DNA of 8,489 nucleotides from Burkholderiaceae bacterium (GTDB lineage: Bacteria; Pseudomonadota; Gammaproteobacteria; Burkholderiales; Burkholderiaceae), in assembly GCA_017998575.1 (NCBI GenBank), contig JAGOCV010000170.1:1-8489 (forward strand), given 5' to 3'. Below the pieces are notes generated by a model, which had not been told where the DNA came from, did no database searches, and saw only the letters and a program-made list of their open reading frames with translations. This document shows positions 1 through 8,020 of the stretch, one piece after another. The position numbers were made by a program, and so were the translations under genes. Position 1 is the stretch's first letter. Every line of letters begins with the position of its first letter.

Positions 1-96
1 GATCACGGCGCCGCGCGCCTTCCCACCCCGGGCATGGGCCGGCGTGTAGACACCGAACAGGCGGCGCGAGCGCTCACCGAAAAAAAGTGGCGTCAT
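1..96 (-). CDS. Alpha/beta-hydrolase-like protein, 5' end only
   Basis: Only 32 codons are in the window. Minus-strand ATG at 96-94 overlaps the NRPS stop at 95-93 as ATGA, and the frame stays open to position 1. The peptide starts MTPLFFGERSRRLFGVYTPA and continues to a GAVI that looks like the first core strand. An opening of the form PLFFG...RRLFGVYxP followed by a hydrophobic strand recalls bacterial alpha/beta hydrolases of the serine aminopeptidase S33 kind, also annotated near exosortase loci. The nucleophile and catalytic His would lie to the left, so activity cannot be judged. There is no well-spaced Shine-Dalgarno: AGGA touches the ATG and AAGGGA sits 11 nt away, so translation is probably coupled to the NRPS. 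In this position it could be a release or editing hydrolase, or act on the finished product. The gene is well supported by the overlap and frame; the family is tentative. Confidence 0.7.
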   Translation of the reverse strand, partial: MTPLFFGERSRRLFGVYTPAHARGGKARGAVI

Positions 97-3000
97 TCCT
101 GGAGGGTTCCCTTTTCGGCGGCCGCAACCGCCACCACCTGACGCAGGTTCTGGAAGAACAATGTACGCGCATCCATGCGCCATCCCAACCGCTTCTCCAC
201 CGCCTGCGCCACGCGCAGCGACAGCAGGGAGTGGCCGCCCAGCTCGAAGAAATTGTCTTCGGCGCCGACGCGATCGACCTGCAGGATCTCGCGCCAGATG
301 TCGGCCATGACCTGTTCGTGCCCCGGCTCGGGCGCCACGTAGTCGCGCGCGGTCTGCACGGCGTTGCGGAACGGATCGGGCAGCGCGGCGCGGTCGACCT
401 TGCCGTTGGGCGTGAGCGGGATCGCATCGACCGCGGCCACCACGGACGGAATCATGTAGTCGGGCAACTGCTTGCGCAGGAAGCGGCGCACGTCGCTGGC
501 GGTCAGGTCCTCGCCGGGCTGGAACGCCAGGTAGGCCACCAGCCGCACGTCGGCCGGGCCGGCCTCGCGGCCCATCACCACCGCCTGGCGCACCGCCGGG
601 TGGGCGGAGAGCGCGGCCTCGATCTCGCCGAGTTCGATGCGGTAGCCGCGCACCTTCACCTGGTGGTCAAGCCGGCCCAGGTGGTGCAGGCGGCCCTGCG
701 CGTCCCAGCGCGCGAGGTCGCCGGTGCGGTAGAGGCGCGCGCCGGGCTGGGCGGAGAAACGGTCCGCGACGAAGCGCTCGGCCGTGAGCTCCGCGCGCTC
801 GTGGTAGCCGGTGGCCACGCCGGCACCGCCGATGCACAGCTCACCCGGCACCCCGATCGGCACCGGCTCGCCGTGCGCGTTGAGCACATGGATCTGTGTG
901 TTGGCGATGGGCCGGCCGATGCTGATCGGCGCGGGCGCCGGCTCGACCTGGTGCACGGTCGACCAGATGGTGGTCTCGGTCGGGCCGTACAGGTTCCAGA
1001 GCTGGTCCACCCGCTCCAGCAGGCGGTCGGCGAGGTCGCGCGGCAGGGGCTCGCCACCGCAGAAGGCGCGCAGCGGCCGCGCGGGCGTCCACTCGGCTTC
1101 CAGCAGCAGGCGCCAGGTGGCGGGCGTGGCCTGCAGCACCGTGGCCTGGCATTCGGTGAGCCATTCCGCCAGCGCCACGCCGTCGGTGACGGTGTCGCGC
1201 GAGGCCAGCTCCACCCGCGCACCCACCGTCAGGGGCAGGTACAGCTCCAGCCCGGCAATGTCGAACGACACGGTGGTGACGGCCGCGAGCACGTCGTCGG
1301 CCGACAAGCCGGGCTGCAGCGCCATCGACGCCAGGAAGTTGGCCAGCGCGCCCTGCGGCACCACCACACCCTTGGGTCGGCCGGTGGAGCCGGAGGTGTA
1401 GATCACATAGGCCGCATCGCCCGGCTGTGCGGCGGGCGCCGGGTTGTCGCCGCTGTGGGCGGCGATGGCCGTCGCGTCGGCCAGCGGGTCCACACAGCGC
1501 ACGCCATCGGGCGCGCTGACGGCATCGGCCGCCTCGCCGCTCGTGAGCAGCACCCGCGCGCCGCTGTCCTCCAGCATGTAGGCCAGGCGCTCGGCGGGAA
1601 AGTCCGGGTCCAGCGGCACATAGGCCCCGCCGGACTTGTGCACCGCCAGCAGCGCAACCAGCAGGTCCAGCGAGCGGTCCATGCAGATGCCCACGCGCAC
1701 GCCGGGCCGCACGCCCAGGCCTTGCAGGTGGTGCGCGAGCTGGTTGGCGCGCCGGTTCAGCGATGCATAGTCCAGGGTCTGGCCCTCGAAGCCCGCCGCG
1801 ATGCGCTCGGGCGACTGGGCGGCCTGCCGCTCCAGCCGCTGGGCGAAGAGCGTGCCGTCCAGCGACCGGGTGGTCTGGTTGAAACCGTGCACGAGCTGCT
1901 CGCGCGCGGCCGGCGTGAGCAGCGGCAGCCGGCTCACCGGTGCGTCGGGGGTCGCCACCGCGCCGCGCAGCAGCGCCTGCAGCTGCGACGCGAGGCGCTC
2001 CATCATGGCGCTGGAATACAGGTCGCTGCGGTACTCCAGGCTGCAGACCAGGCGGCCGCCCTGCTCGCGCGCGAACCAGGTCAGTTCGTGCAGGGCGCCG
2101 CCGCCGGTGATGGCCAGGCCGCTCTGATCGTCCTGCCCATCGGCGTTCACGTTGTGCTGCACCACCGCCACCTGGAACAGCGGCGAGTGCTGGAACGAGC
2201 GCGCGGGCTTCAGCCGCTCCAGCACGCTCTCGAAGGACACCTGGCGGTGCTCGTGCGCGTCGAACAGCGCGTTGCGCGCGCGGCGCAGCAGCTCGCCGAA
2301 ACCGGGGTCGTCGCCGACCTGCAGGCGCACCACCTGCAGGTTCACGAAGGGGCCGACCAGGTTCTCGAACTCGGCGCGCTCGCGCACCCCCATGGGGCTG
2401 CCCAGCAGCAGGTCGCCCTGGCCGGTGTGGGCACGCAGCAGCGCGACGGTGGCCGCCAGCATCGCCATGTAGACCGTCGCGTTCTCGCGCCGCACCAGCT
2501 GGTGCAGGCCCGAGACCAGCTCCGCATCCAGTTCGAAGTCCACGCTGGCCCCGCGCGCCGGTGCGTCGGACAGCGGCAGGTCAGCGGGAAAGGCCGAGAG
2601 CTGGGGCGAGCCCTGCAGCGTGCGCTCCCACCAGTCCAGCCCGGCGGAGGTGTCCACCGCGCTGCGCTGCCAGGCGGCGTAGTCGGCGTACTGCAGCACC
2701 GGCGTTTCGCCCTGGCCCCGCCCGGGTGCCGCCAGCTCGGCGGTGATTTCCCGGCGCAGCACATGCAGCGACCAGGCGTCGACGGCGATGTGGTGCGCCG
2801 CGACCATCACCACCCAGGTGTCGCCCGCGGTGGCGTAGACCTCGAAGCGCGCCGGGGTCTCGCGCGTCAGGTCGATCGGCGTGTGCACCACGCGCTCGAC
2901 GTCGGCGTCGATCTGCCATTTCTGTTCGGTCGGGGTCAGGTGGCGCAGGTCGTGCACGCGAACCTGGGGCACGTCCACGCGGCGTCCCCACGGCTTGCCC

Positions 3001-3398
3001 TGTTCCTCGACGAACACCATGCGCAGGCCGAGCTGGCGCGCGTGAACCCGCTCGATCGCGGCCACCAGGGCCTCACCGCTCACGCCCAGGGGTGCGAGCC
3101 AGGTGGTGGCCATGAGGTAGGTGGTGCTGTCGGGTTCGAGCTGCTGCAGGATCCACAGCCGCTCCTGAAAGGGGGACAGGGGCAGCGGTCCATCGTGGGC
3201 CACGCTGGCCACCGGCCCGGCGGCCGGCGGGCGGCGCTGGGCCAGCAGCGCCAGCAATTCGGGTTTGTGTTCGCCGATGGCGTGTTTGAGTTCGTCGTCC
3301 AGGCGGCCACGGGCCGCGCTCACGCGCAGGCGGCCCTCGTCCGCCGTCAGCTCGACGCCCAGGCCCTCCAGCTGTGCCAGCAACTCGCGCGCGTTCAA
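93..3398 (-). CDS. NRPS module, TubC docking-C-A(Gly)-PCP
   Basis: One-module NRPS of 1101 aa that condenses the PKS-bound chain with an amino acid, predicted to be glycine. N-terminal TubC-type docking domain (about 1-55). C domain (about 70-500) with HHIAVDAWS at 202-210; the catalytic His203 and Asp207 are present, but the usual Gly of HHxxxDG is Ala208. A domain (about 515-1010): YTSGSTGRPKG at 667-677, YGPTETT at 804-810, YRTGD at 890-894 and the A10 Lys1000. Aligned by eye to GrsA, the specificity residues are D713, I714, L717, Q756, F779, G781, L803, I811, W812, K1000, i.e. DILQFGLIWK, one change from the glycine code DILQLGLIWK. PCP (about 1022-1095): NFFELGGHSL with Ser1057. There is no epimerase, methyltransferase, reductase or thioesterase, so this protein does not release its product. 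The TTG start overlaps the PKS stop by 4 nt, and the stop overlaps the next gene as ATGA. Family call is firm; glycine is likely but unproven. Confidence 0.95.
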   Translation of the reverse strand: MNARELLAQLEGLGVELTADEGRLRVSAARGRLDDELKHAIGEHKPELLALLAQRRPPAAGPVASVAHDGPLPLSPFQERLWILQQLEPDSTTYLMATTWLAPLGVSGEALVAAIERVHARQLGLRMVFVEEQGKPWGRRVDVPQVRVHDLRHLTPTEQKWQIDADVERVVHTPIDLTRETPARFEVYATAGDTWVVMVAAHHIAVDAWSLHVLRREITAELAAPGRGQGETPVLQYADYAAWQRSAVDTSAGLDWWERTLQGSPQLSAFPADLPLSDAPARGASVDFELDAELVSGLHQLVRRENATVYMAMLAATVALLRAHTGQGDLLLGSPMGVRERAEFENLVGPFVNLQVVRLQVGDDPGFGELLRRARNALFDAHEHRQVSFESVLERLKPARSFQHSPLFQVAVVQHNVNADGQDDQSGLAITGGGALHELTWFAREQGGRLVCSLEYRSDLYSSAMMERLASQLQALLRGAVATPDAPVSRLPLLTPAAREQLVHGFNQTTRSLDGTLFAQRLERQAAQSPERIAAGFEGQTLDYASLNRRANQLAHHLQGLGVRPGVRVGICMDRSLDLLVALLAVHKSGGAYVPLDPDFPAERLAYMLEDSGARVLLTSGEAADAVSAPDGVRCVDPLADATAIAAHSGDNPAPAAQPGDAAYVIYTSGSTGRPKGVVVPQGALANFLASMALQPGLSADDVLAAVTTVSFDIAGLELYLPLTVGARVELASRDTVTDGVALAEWLTECQATVLQATPATWRLLLEAEWTPARPLRAFCGGEPLPRDLADRLLERVDQLWNLYGPTETTIWSTVHQVEPAPAPISIGRPIANTQIHVLNAHGEPVPIGVPGELCIGGAGVATGYHERAELTAERFVADRFSAQPGARLYRTGDLARWDAQGRLHHLGRLDHQVKVRGYRIELGEIEAALSAHPAVRQAVVMGREAGPADVRLVAYLAFQPGEDLTASDVRRFLRKQLPDYMIPSVVAAVDAIPLTPNGKVDRAALPDPFRNAVQTARDYVAPEPGHEQVMADIWREILQVDRVGAEDNFFELGGHSLLSLRVAQAVEKRLGWRMDARTLFFQNLRQVVAVAAAEKGTLQE
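397..419. repeat. Copy 1 of a 23-bp exact direct repeat in A10 motif DNA
   Basis: This copy encodes the PLTPNGKV stretch of the downstream NRPS A domain. It is identical over 23 bp to 8379-8401 in the upstream NRPS, and the match extends to 29 bp (391-419 versus 8373-8401) with one mismatch. It reflects paralogous adenylation domains under strong protein constraint and similar codon use; it is not a mobile-element repeat. Confidence 0.75.
3234..3398 (-). other. TubC-type (beta-hairpin) docking domain coding segment
   Basis: The first about 55 residues (MNARELLAQLEGLGVELTAD, then a short strand pair and two helices ending HKPELLALL) match the alpha-beta-beta-alpha-alpha docking domains found at the N-terminus of NRPS subunits that accept a chain from a separate protein, first described for TubC. 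Cue residues are the leading ELLAxL helix, the GVxL strand, and the KxELLALL helix. It fixes this protein as the direct successor of a tail-bearing subunit, here the adjacent PKS. Confidence 0.85.
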
Positions 3399-6300
3399 AA
3401 CTCGATCTCCTCCCGATCCTCGTCATCGGCGCCGCTCTCGGGGCGACCGGCGTCCTTGCTCTTCAGCGCCACCGCCTGCGCAACCACTTTCTGTGCCAGC
3501 TGGCGGATGCTGGGGCCCTCGAACAGATCGCGCAGCGACAGGCGCGCGCCGAACTGTTCCTCGATGCGCGCGATGATGCGGGTCGCCATCAGCGAGTGCC
3601 CGCCCAGCGCGAAGAAGTCGTCGTCCAGCCCGATGTCGTCCACCCCCAGCAACTCGCTCCAGATGGCGCCGATGCGCGCTTCGATCTCGTTCGGCGCGAG
3701 CGCCTGCAGGTCCACGGGCGCGGCAGCGGCGGACTCGCCCGAGGCAGGCCGGTCCGGGGCGGCCTCGCCCGACTGGCGCAGCCAGGCTTTCAGGGCCTCC
3801 ACGTCGCGCAGCATGTCGGGCATCACCTGGCGGGTGACGTACACATGGGGCAGCCCGGCGGCCAGCGCGCGCCCGAAGGCATCGGCACCTTCCTCGGGGC
3901 GGATCGCGTGGCGCAGCGCCGCGTGCGAGGGGTCGGCCCCCTGCGCGGCCGAGAAACCGACATCGCGCCACGAGTCCCAGCCCACCGCCAGCACGCGCTC
4001 GCTCGACCGCGCCAGGCCGGACTTGGCGAACGCATCCTGGAAGGCATTGGCCGCCGAGTAGTCGGCCATGCCGGCCGACCCGAAGGCCGTGCTGATGGAC
4101 GAACACATCATGAAAAAGTCGAGCCCGCTGCCGGCCAGCACGCGGTCCAGCACCAGCGTGCCTTCGAGCTTGGGCCGCAGCACGGTCTCGATGCCGGGCG
4201 CGGTCTTCTCGAACACGGTGCCCGTGCCCAGCGCACCGGCGGCATGCACCACACCGTGCACCGCACCGAAGCGCGCGCGCGCCATGGCGACCACGGCCTG
4301 CATCTGCGCCTCGTCGGCCACGTCGCCCGAACAGAGCAAGACCTCGGCCCCGGCCGCCTCCATCGCGCGCAGGGCGGCGATCCGCGCCTTCTGCGCAGCG
4401 GGCGTGTCCTGGGCGGCCAGCAGCGCATCCCATTGCGCCCGATCGGGCCAGGCCGAACGCGACACCAGCACCAGCCGGGCCGCCCGCACGTGGCGCGACA
4501 GCCATTGGCCCAGGGTCAGGCCGATGCCGCCTGCGCCGCCGGTCACCAGGTAGGTGCCGCCCTCGCGCAAGGGCAAGGGGCTCGCGTCGGCGCTCAGGCG
4601 CTGAGGCACGAGCGTGGGAATCCAGCGGTGGCGGCCTCGGTACACGACCACGCCATCGGGCTCGGGCTGCGCCACCTCGGCGCGCAGCGAGGCGGCCAGC
4701 CGGGGCGCGGCGTCGGGTGTCCACTCGCTGCCGGCCAGATCGATCGCCCGGCAGTGCACGCCGGGCACGTCCAGCGGCAGCAGCAAGGCCGGGCCCAGCA
4801 GCAGCGCGCGCTCGGGGCGCACGGACTCGGTGCCGAGCACCGGCTCGCGGTCGCTGCTGAGCACCAGCACCGGCAGCGGCCGGGCGCGCTTCACACCGCC
4901 CAGCGCGCGCGCCAGGCAGATCAGCGCGTCAAAGGCCTGGCGGCGGCCCTGGGGCAGCGCGGCCTCCAGCGCCTGCGGCGCGTCGACAGTCGCGTTCCAG
5001 GCATGCAGCACGCAGGCCGGTGCGTCCGCGCCGAGGGCGCTGAAAAGTTGTTCGTGGTCCGCCTGCGAGTCGGGCGCCAGCTCGTAATGCGTGGCGGAGA
5101 TCGGGCGGAACGCGGGCCCGGGAGTCACCGAGATCACCTCGATGCCCTGTGCGGCCAGCGCGGCCGCCAGCGCCTGCGAGGCGGCGTCATCGTGGCGGAA
5201 CACCAGCCAGCGGCCCTGCCCGTCGGCGCCGGGCGAGGTGCCGGTGGCCAGCGAGCCTGCGCGTTGCCACGAGGGCTCCCAGAACCAGTCGTCGATGGGC
5301 CGTTGCACGGCGGCTTCCGCCACCGGGGCCGTGGCCCTCGCGGGTGCGGCCTTGGGCGCCGCCGGGTCCACCGCGTGGCGCTTGCGCTCGAACGGATAGG
5401 TCGGCAGCGGCACGCGACGCGGCCGCACCGTGCCGTGCAGGCCGGCCCAATCGATCGACACGCCCGCGAGCCAGAGCCGGCTCGCGGCTTCGAGCATCGC
5501 CACCGAGCCGCCGCGCGCATCGCGCGCGTTGCCCATGGACAGGCTGGTTCGGCGCACGCCTTCCACGCCCAGCGCCATGCCCGCCAGCGTGGCCAGCGAA
5601 CGGCCAGGGCCGACTTCCAGCAGGTGCAGCGAAGGGTCGGCCGCCAGCGTGCGCACGCCGGCCTCGAACAGCACAGCGCGGCGCAGGTGCTCGGCGTAGT
5701 AGGCGGGCGAGGTGGCCTGGGCCGGCGTGATCCACAGGCCGGTGACGTTGGACACATAGGGCACGCCGGGCTCGGCCAGCGCCATCTTCTCGACCAGCGC
5801 GGTGAACGGGGCGAGCACGCCTTCCATCATCGAGGAATGGAACGCGTGCGAGGTGTGCAGCGGCTGGGCGTCGATGCCCTGCGCTTTCAGCTGCGCCAGG
5901 CAGGCTTCCAGCGCCTCGTGCGGGCCGGAGATGGCGCACAGGTTGGGCGCATTCACCGCCGCGATCTCCAGCGTGCCGGCCGGCGTGGCCAGCCACTTCT
6001 GCAGTTCGGAGGCGCTGAGCTGCACCGCCGCCATGCCACCGGGCGCCATGCCCTGCATCAGCTGGCCGCGCGCGGCCACCAGGGCCAGCGCATCGGCGAG
6101 CGACATCACGCCGGCCAGGTGGGCCGCCACGTATTCGCCGATGCTGTGGCCCAGCATCGCGGCCGGGCGCACGCCCCACGACTGCCACAGCATCGCCAGC
6201 GCGTACTCGGTGACGAACAGCGCCGGCTGGGCGTAGCGGGTTTCGTTGATGGTGAGGTCACCGGGCGGCGCGAACAGCAGCTCGCGCAGGTCGCGGCCCA

Positions 6301-8020
6301 GGGGTTCGCGCAGCAGCTCGGCGCAGCGGTCGATGGCGTCGCGGTACACGGCGTGCTGTTCGTACAGGTCCGCGCCCATGCCGGCGAACTGGCTGCCCTG
6401 GCCGCTGAAGAGGAAGGCCACGGACCGTTCGCCGCCTTCGTGGCGGGCGGTGTGCACCGGCGCGCGCTTGGGCGCACCGAGCGCGGCCACGGCATCGGCC
6501 GCGCTGGCGGCCACAACCGTGCGGCGGTGCGGGAAGGCGCGGCGGCCTGCCTGCAGCGTCCAGGCGACATCGCGCAGGTTCTGTGCGGGGTGGCTGGCAA
6601 GGTGGTCGCGCAGGCGCTGCGTGGCGGCTTCGAGCGCGGCTTCGCTGCGTGCGGACAGCACCAGCAGCTGGGGTTGATCGGCAGCGCGCTCGGCGCGCTC
6701 GGGTTCGGGCGCTTCTTCCAGCACCACGTGGGCGTTGGTGCCGCCGATGCCGAAGGAGCTCACGCCCGCGCGGCGCGGTGCGCCACCCGCCGGCCAGGGG
6801 GCGGCCTGGGCGCTGGCGGTGAAGGGCGAGCGGTCCAGGTTCAGCTGCGGGTTGGCCTGACGGAAGTTCACCAGCGGCGGCAGCTCGCGGTGCTGCAGCG
6901 CGAGCACGGTCTTGATGAGGCCGGCCACGCCGGCGGCGGCGTCGAGGTGGCCCAGGTTGGCCTTGAGCGAGCCCAGCCGGCAGAAGCCCTGGTCGGCGGT
7001 GCCGGCCTCGAACACCTGGCGCAGCGCCGCGATCTCGATCGGGTCGCCCAGCGGCGTGGCGGTGCCATGCGCCTCCAGGTAGCCGATGCTGCGCGGGTCC
7101 ACGTCGGCCAGCATCTGCGCCGTGGCGATGGCCTCGACCTGGCCGTCCACGCTGGGCGCGGTGTAGCCGGCCTTGCCCGCGCCGTCGTTGTTGATGGCCG
7201 CGCCGCGGATCACGGCGTGGATGGTGTCGCCGTCGGCCAGCGCGTCGGCCAGGCGCTTGAGCACCACGATGCCCGCACCGGCGCCCGGGCGCGTGCCCTT
7301 GGCATCGGCGTCGAATGGCCGGCAGTGGCCGTCCGGCGAGAGGATCATGCCCTCCTGAAACAGGTAGCCGCCGCGCTGCGGAAAGTTGACCGACACCCCG
7401 CCGGCCAGCGCGATGTCGCACTCGTGGCGCTCCAGCGCGCGGCAGGCCACCTGCACCGCCACCAGGGAGGTCGAGCAGGCGGTCTGCAGCGTCATGCTGG
7501 GCCCGTGCAGGTCCAGCTTGTAGGACACGCGCGTGCAGAGAAAGTCCTTGTCGTTGCCCAGCATGAGCTGGTAGCCACCCACCGACGCGGCCAGCGCCGG
7601 GTCGCGCAGGATCTGCGACAGCAGGTAGGTGTTCATGCTGGCGCCGGCGTACACGCCGACGGCGTGCGCGATCGCACCGGGCGCATAGCCCGCGTGCTCC
7701 AGCGCCTCCCAGGCGCATTCGAGAAAGATGCGCTGCTGCGGGTCGATCACCTGCGCCTCGCGCGGCGACATGCCGAAGAAGCCGGCGTCGAAATGGTCGG
7801 CGTTTTCCAGGACCGTGCCCTTGCGCACGTACTGGGGCTGCGCGCTCAGGGCCGGGTCCACGCCGGCGTCCAGCAGATCGGTGTCGCTGAACGGTTCGAG
7901 CGACTCGACGCCCTCACGGATGTTGCGCCAGAACGCGTCCAGGTCGCTGGCGCCCGGAAAGCGCCCTGCCATGCCCACAATGGCCATGGCGTGCGCGGGA
8001 AATTGCTCGCTGGGACTCAT
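3395..8020 (-). CDS. Type I modular PKS, KS-AT-KR-ACP (malonyl extender)
   Basis: Single-module polyketide synthase of 1541 aa that extends a thioester-bound chain by one C2 unit and reduces the beta-ketone to a hydroxyl. KS (about 11-436): active-site Cys182 in TACSTS, His318 in EAHGT and His358 in KANLGH, all intact, so it is not a decarboxylating KSQ. AT (about 534-850): GQGSQ at 540-544, catalytic Ser626 in GHSIG, and HAFH at 725-728, the malonyl-CoA signature (methylmalonyl types carry YASH). Residues about 905-1150 look like a KR structural subdomain; no DH HxxxG motif is seen. KR (about 1155-1335): GGAGGIG cofactor loop at 1161-1167 and the Lys1284/Ser1308/Tyr1321/Asn1325 set. ACP (about 1443-1512): FFALGGHSL with Ser1476. 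The C-terminal tail is acidic (DDEDREEIEF) and fits a recognition motif for the TubC-type domain of the next NRPS. The N-terminus before the KS is only about 11 residues, with no coiled coil. KS sequence is of the hybrid NRPS/PKS type. No thioesterase is present. Confidence 0.96.
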   Translation of the reverse strand: MSPSEQFPAHAMAIVGMAGRFPGASDLDAFWRNIREGVESLEPFSDTDLLDAGVDPALSAQPQYVRKGTVLENADHFDAGFFGMSPREAQVIDPQQRIFLECAWEALEHAGYAPGAIAHAVGVYAGASMNTYLLSQILRDPALAASVGGYQLMLGNDKDFLCTRVSYKLDLHGPSMTLQTACSTSLVAVQVACRALERHECDIALAGGVSVNFPQRGGYLFQEGMILSPDGHCRPFDADAKGTRPGAGAGIVVLKRLADALADGDTIHAVIRGAAINNDGAGKAGYTAPSVDGQVEAIATAQMLADVDPRSIGYLEAHGTATPLGDPIEIAALRQVFEAGTADQGFCRLGSLKANLGHLDAAAGVAGLIKTVLALQHRELPPLVNFRQANPQLNLDRSPFTASAQAAPWPAGGAPRRAGVSSFGIGGTNAHVVLEEAPEPERAERAADQPQLLVLSARSEAALEAATQRLRDHLASHPAQNLRDVAWTLQAGRRAFPHRRTVVAASAADAVAALGAPKRAPVHTARHEGGERSVAFLFSGQGSQFAGMGADLYEQHAVYRDAIDRCAELLREPLGRDLRELLFAPPGDLTINETRYAQPALFVTEYALAMLWQSWGVRPAAMLGHSIGEYVAAHLAGVMSLADALALVAARGQLMQGMAPGGMAAVQLSASELQKWLATPAGTLEIAAVNAPNLCAISGPHEALEACLAQLKAQGIDAQPLHTSHAFHSSMMEGVLAPFTALVEKMALAEPGVPYVSNVTGLWITPAQATSPAYYAEHLRRAVLFEAGVRTLAADPSLHLLEVGPGRSLATLAGMALGVEGVRRTSLSMGNARDARGGSVAMLEAASRLWLAGVSIDWAGLHGTVRPRRVPLPTYPFERKRHAVDPAAPKAAPARATAPVAEAAVQRPIDDWFWEPSWQRAGSLATGTSPGADGQGRWLVFRHDDAASQALAAALAAQGIEVISVTPGPAFRPISATHYELAPDSQADHEQLFSALGADAPACVLHAWNATVDAPQALEAALPQGRRQAFDALICLARALGGVKRARPLPVLVLSSDREPVLGTESVRPERALLLGPALLLPLDVPGVHCRAIDLAGSEWTPDAAPRLAASLRAEVAQPEPDGVVVYRGRHRWIPTLVPQRLSADASPLPLREGGTYLVTGGAGGIGLTLGQWLSRHVRAARLVLVSRSAWPDRAQWDALLAAQDTPAAQKARIAALRAMEAAGAEVLLCSGDVADEAQMQAVVAMARARFGAVHGVVHAAGALGTGTVFEKTAPGIETVLRPKLEGTLVLDRVLAGSGLDFFMMCSSISTAFGSAGMADYSAANAFQDAFAKSGLARSSERVLAVGWDSWRDVGFSAAQGADPSHAALRHAIRPEEGADAFGRALAAGLPHVYVTRQVMPDMLRDVEALKAWLRQSGEAAPDRPASGESAAAAPVDLQALAPNEIEARIGAIWSELLGVDDIGLDDDFFALGGHSLMATRIIARIEEQFGARLSLRDLFEGPSIRQLAQKVVAQAVALKSKDAGRPESGADDEDREEIEF
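3398..3475 (-). other. PKS C-terminal acidic tail, probable docking motif (SLiM)
   Basis: After the ACP the PKS has about 26 residues of probably disordered tail ending ADDEDREEIEF. Short acidic tails ending in hydrophobic residues are the known partners of beta-hairpin (TubC-type) docking domains, and the next protein begins with one. The pairing is inferred from sequence type and gene order; the binding itself has not been shown here. Confidence 0.6.
3407..3414 (-). promoter_or_regulatory. Strong RBS for the TTG-started NRPS, inside the PKS tail codons
   Basis: Minus-strand GGGAGGAG lies 8 nt before the TTG start at 3398-3396, a near-optimal Shine-Dalgarno match and spacing. It decides the start: the TTG overlaps the PKS stop as TTGA, and translation from it gives MNARELLAQLEGLGVEL, the expected beginning of a TubC-type docking domain. 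The same bases encode the Glu-Glu of the PKS tail DREEIEF, so one stretch serves protein docking and ribosome recruitment. Confidence 0.8.
5464..5487. repeat. 9-bp perfect inverted repeat within the PKS gene
   Basis: The arms CCGCGAGCC (5464-5472) and GGCTCGCGG (5479-5487) are separated by 6 nt. It lies in codons for residues about 845-853, at the AT/post-AT linker boundary. In GC-rich coding DNA such a stem can occur by chance. It has no T-tract and sits inside an intact gene, so it is not a terminator. Confidence 0.4.

Noticed and set aside
93..370. A terminal thioesterase or reductase domain on the NRPS
   Set aside because: The protein stops about 44 residues after the PCP serine, with no room for a further domain.
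3395..3420. An ATG start for the glycine NRPS
   Set aside because: No ATG lies at the junction. The TTG at 3398 has a well-placed GGGAGGAG and yields the complete docking domain; a later start would truncate it.
87..4061. A 1324-codon open frame on the plus strand, antisense to the NRPS and the PKS 3' end
   Set aside because: It is rich in His/Arg/Gly/Gln/Ala with no recognisable domain, and lies opposite two genes with full sets of catalytic motifs. Long stop-free antisense frames are expected in GC-rich DNA.
4558..5400. A dehydratase domain in the ~275-residue gap between AT and the KR catalytic part
   Set aside because: No HxxxGxxxxP motif is visible, and the segment begins DDWFWEPSW as expected for a KR structural subdomain.
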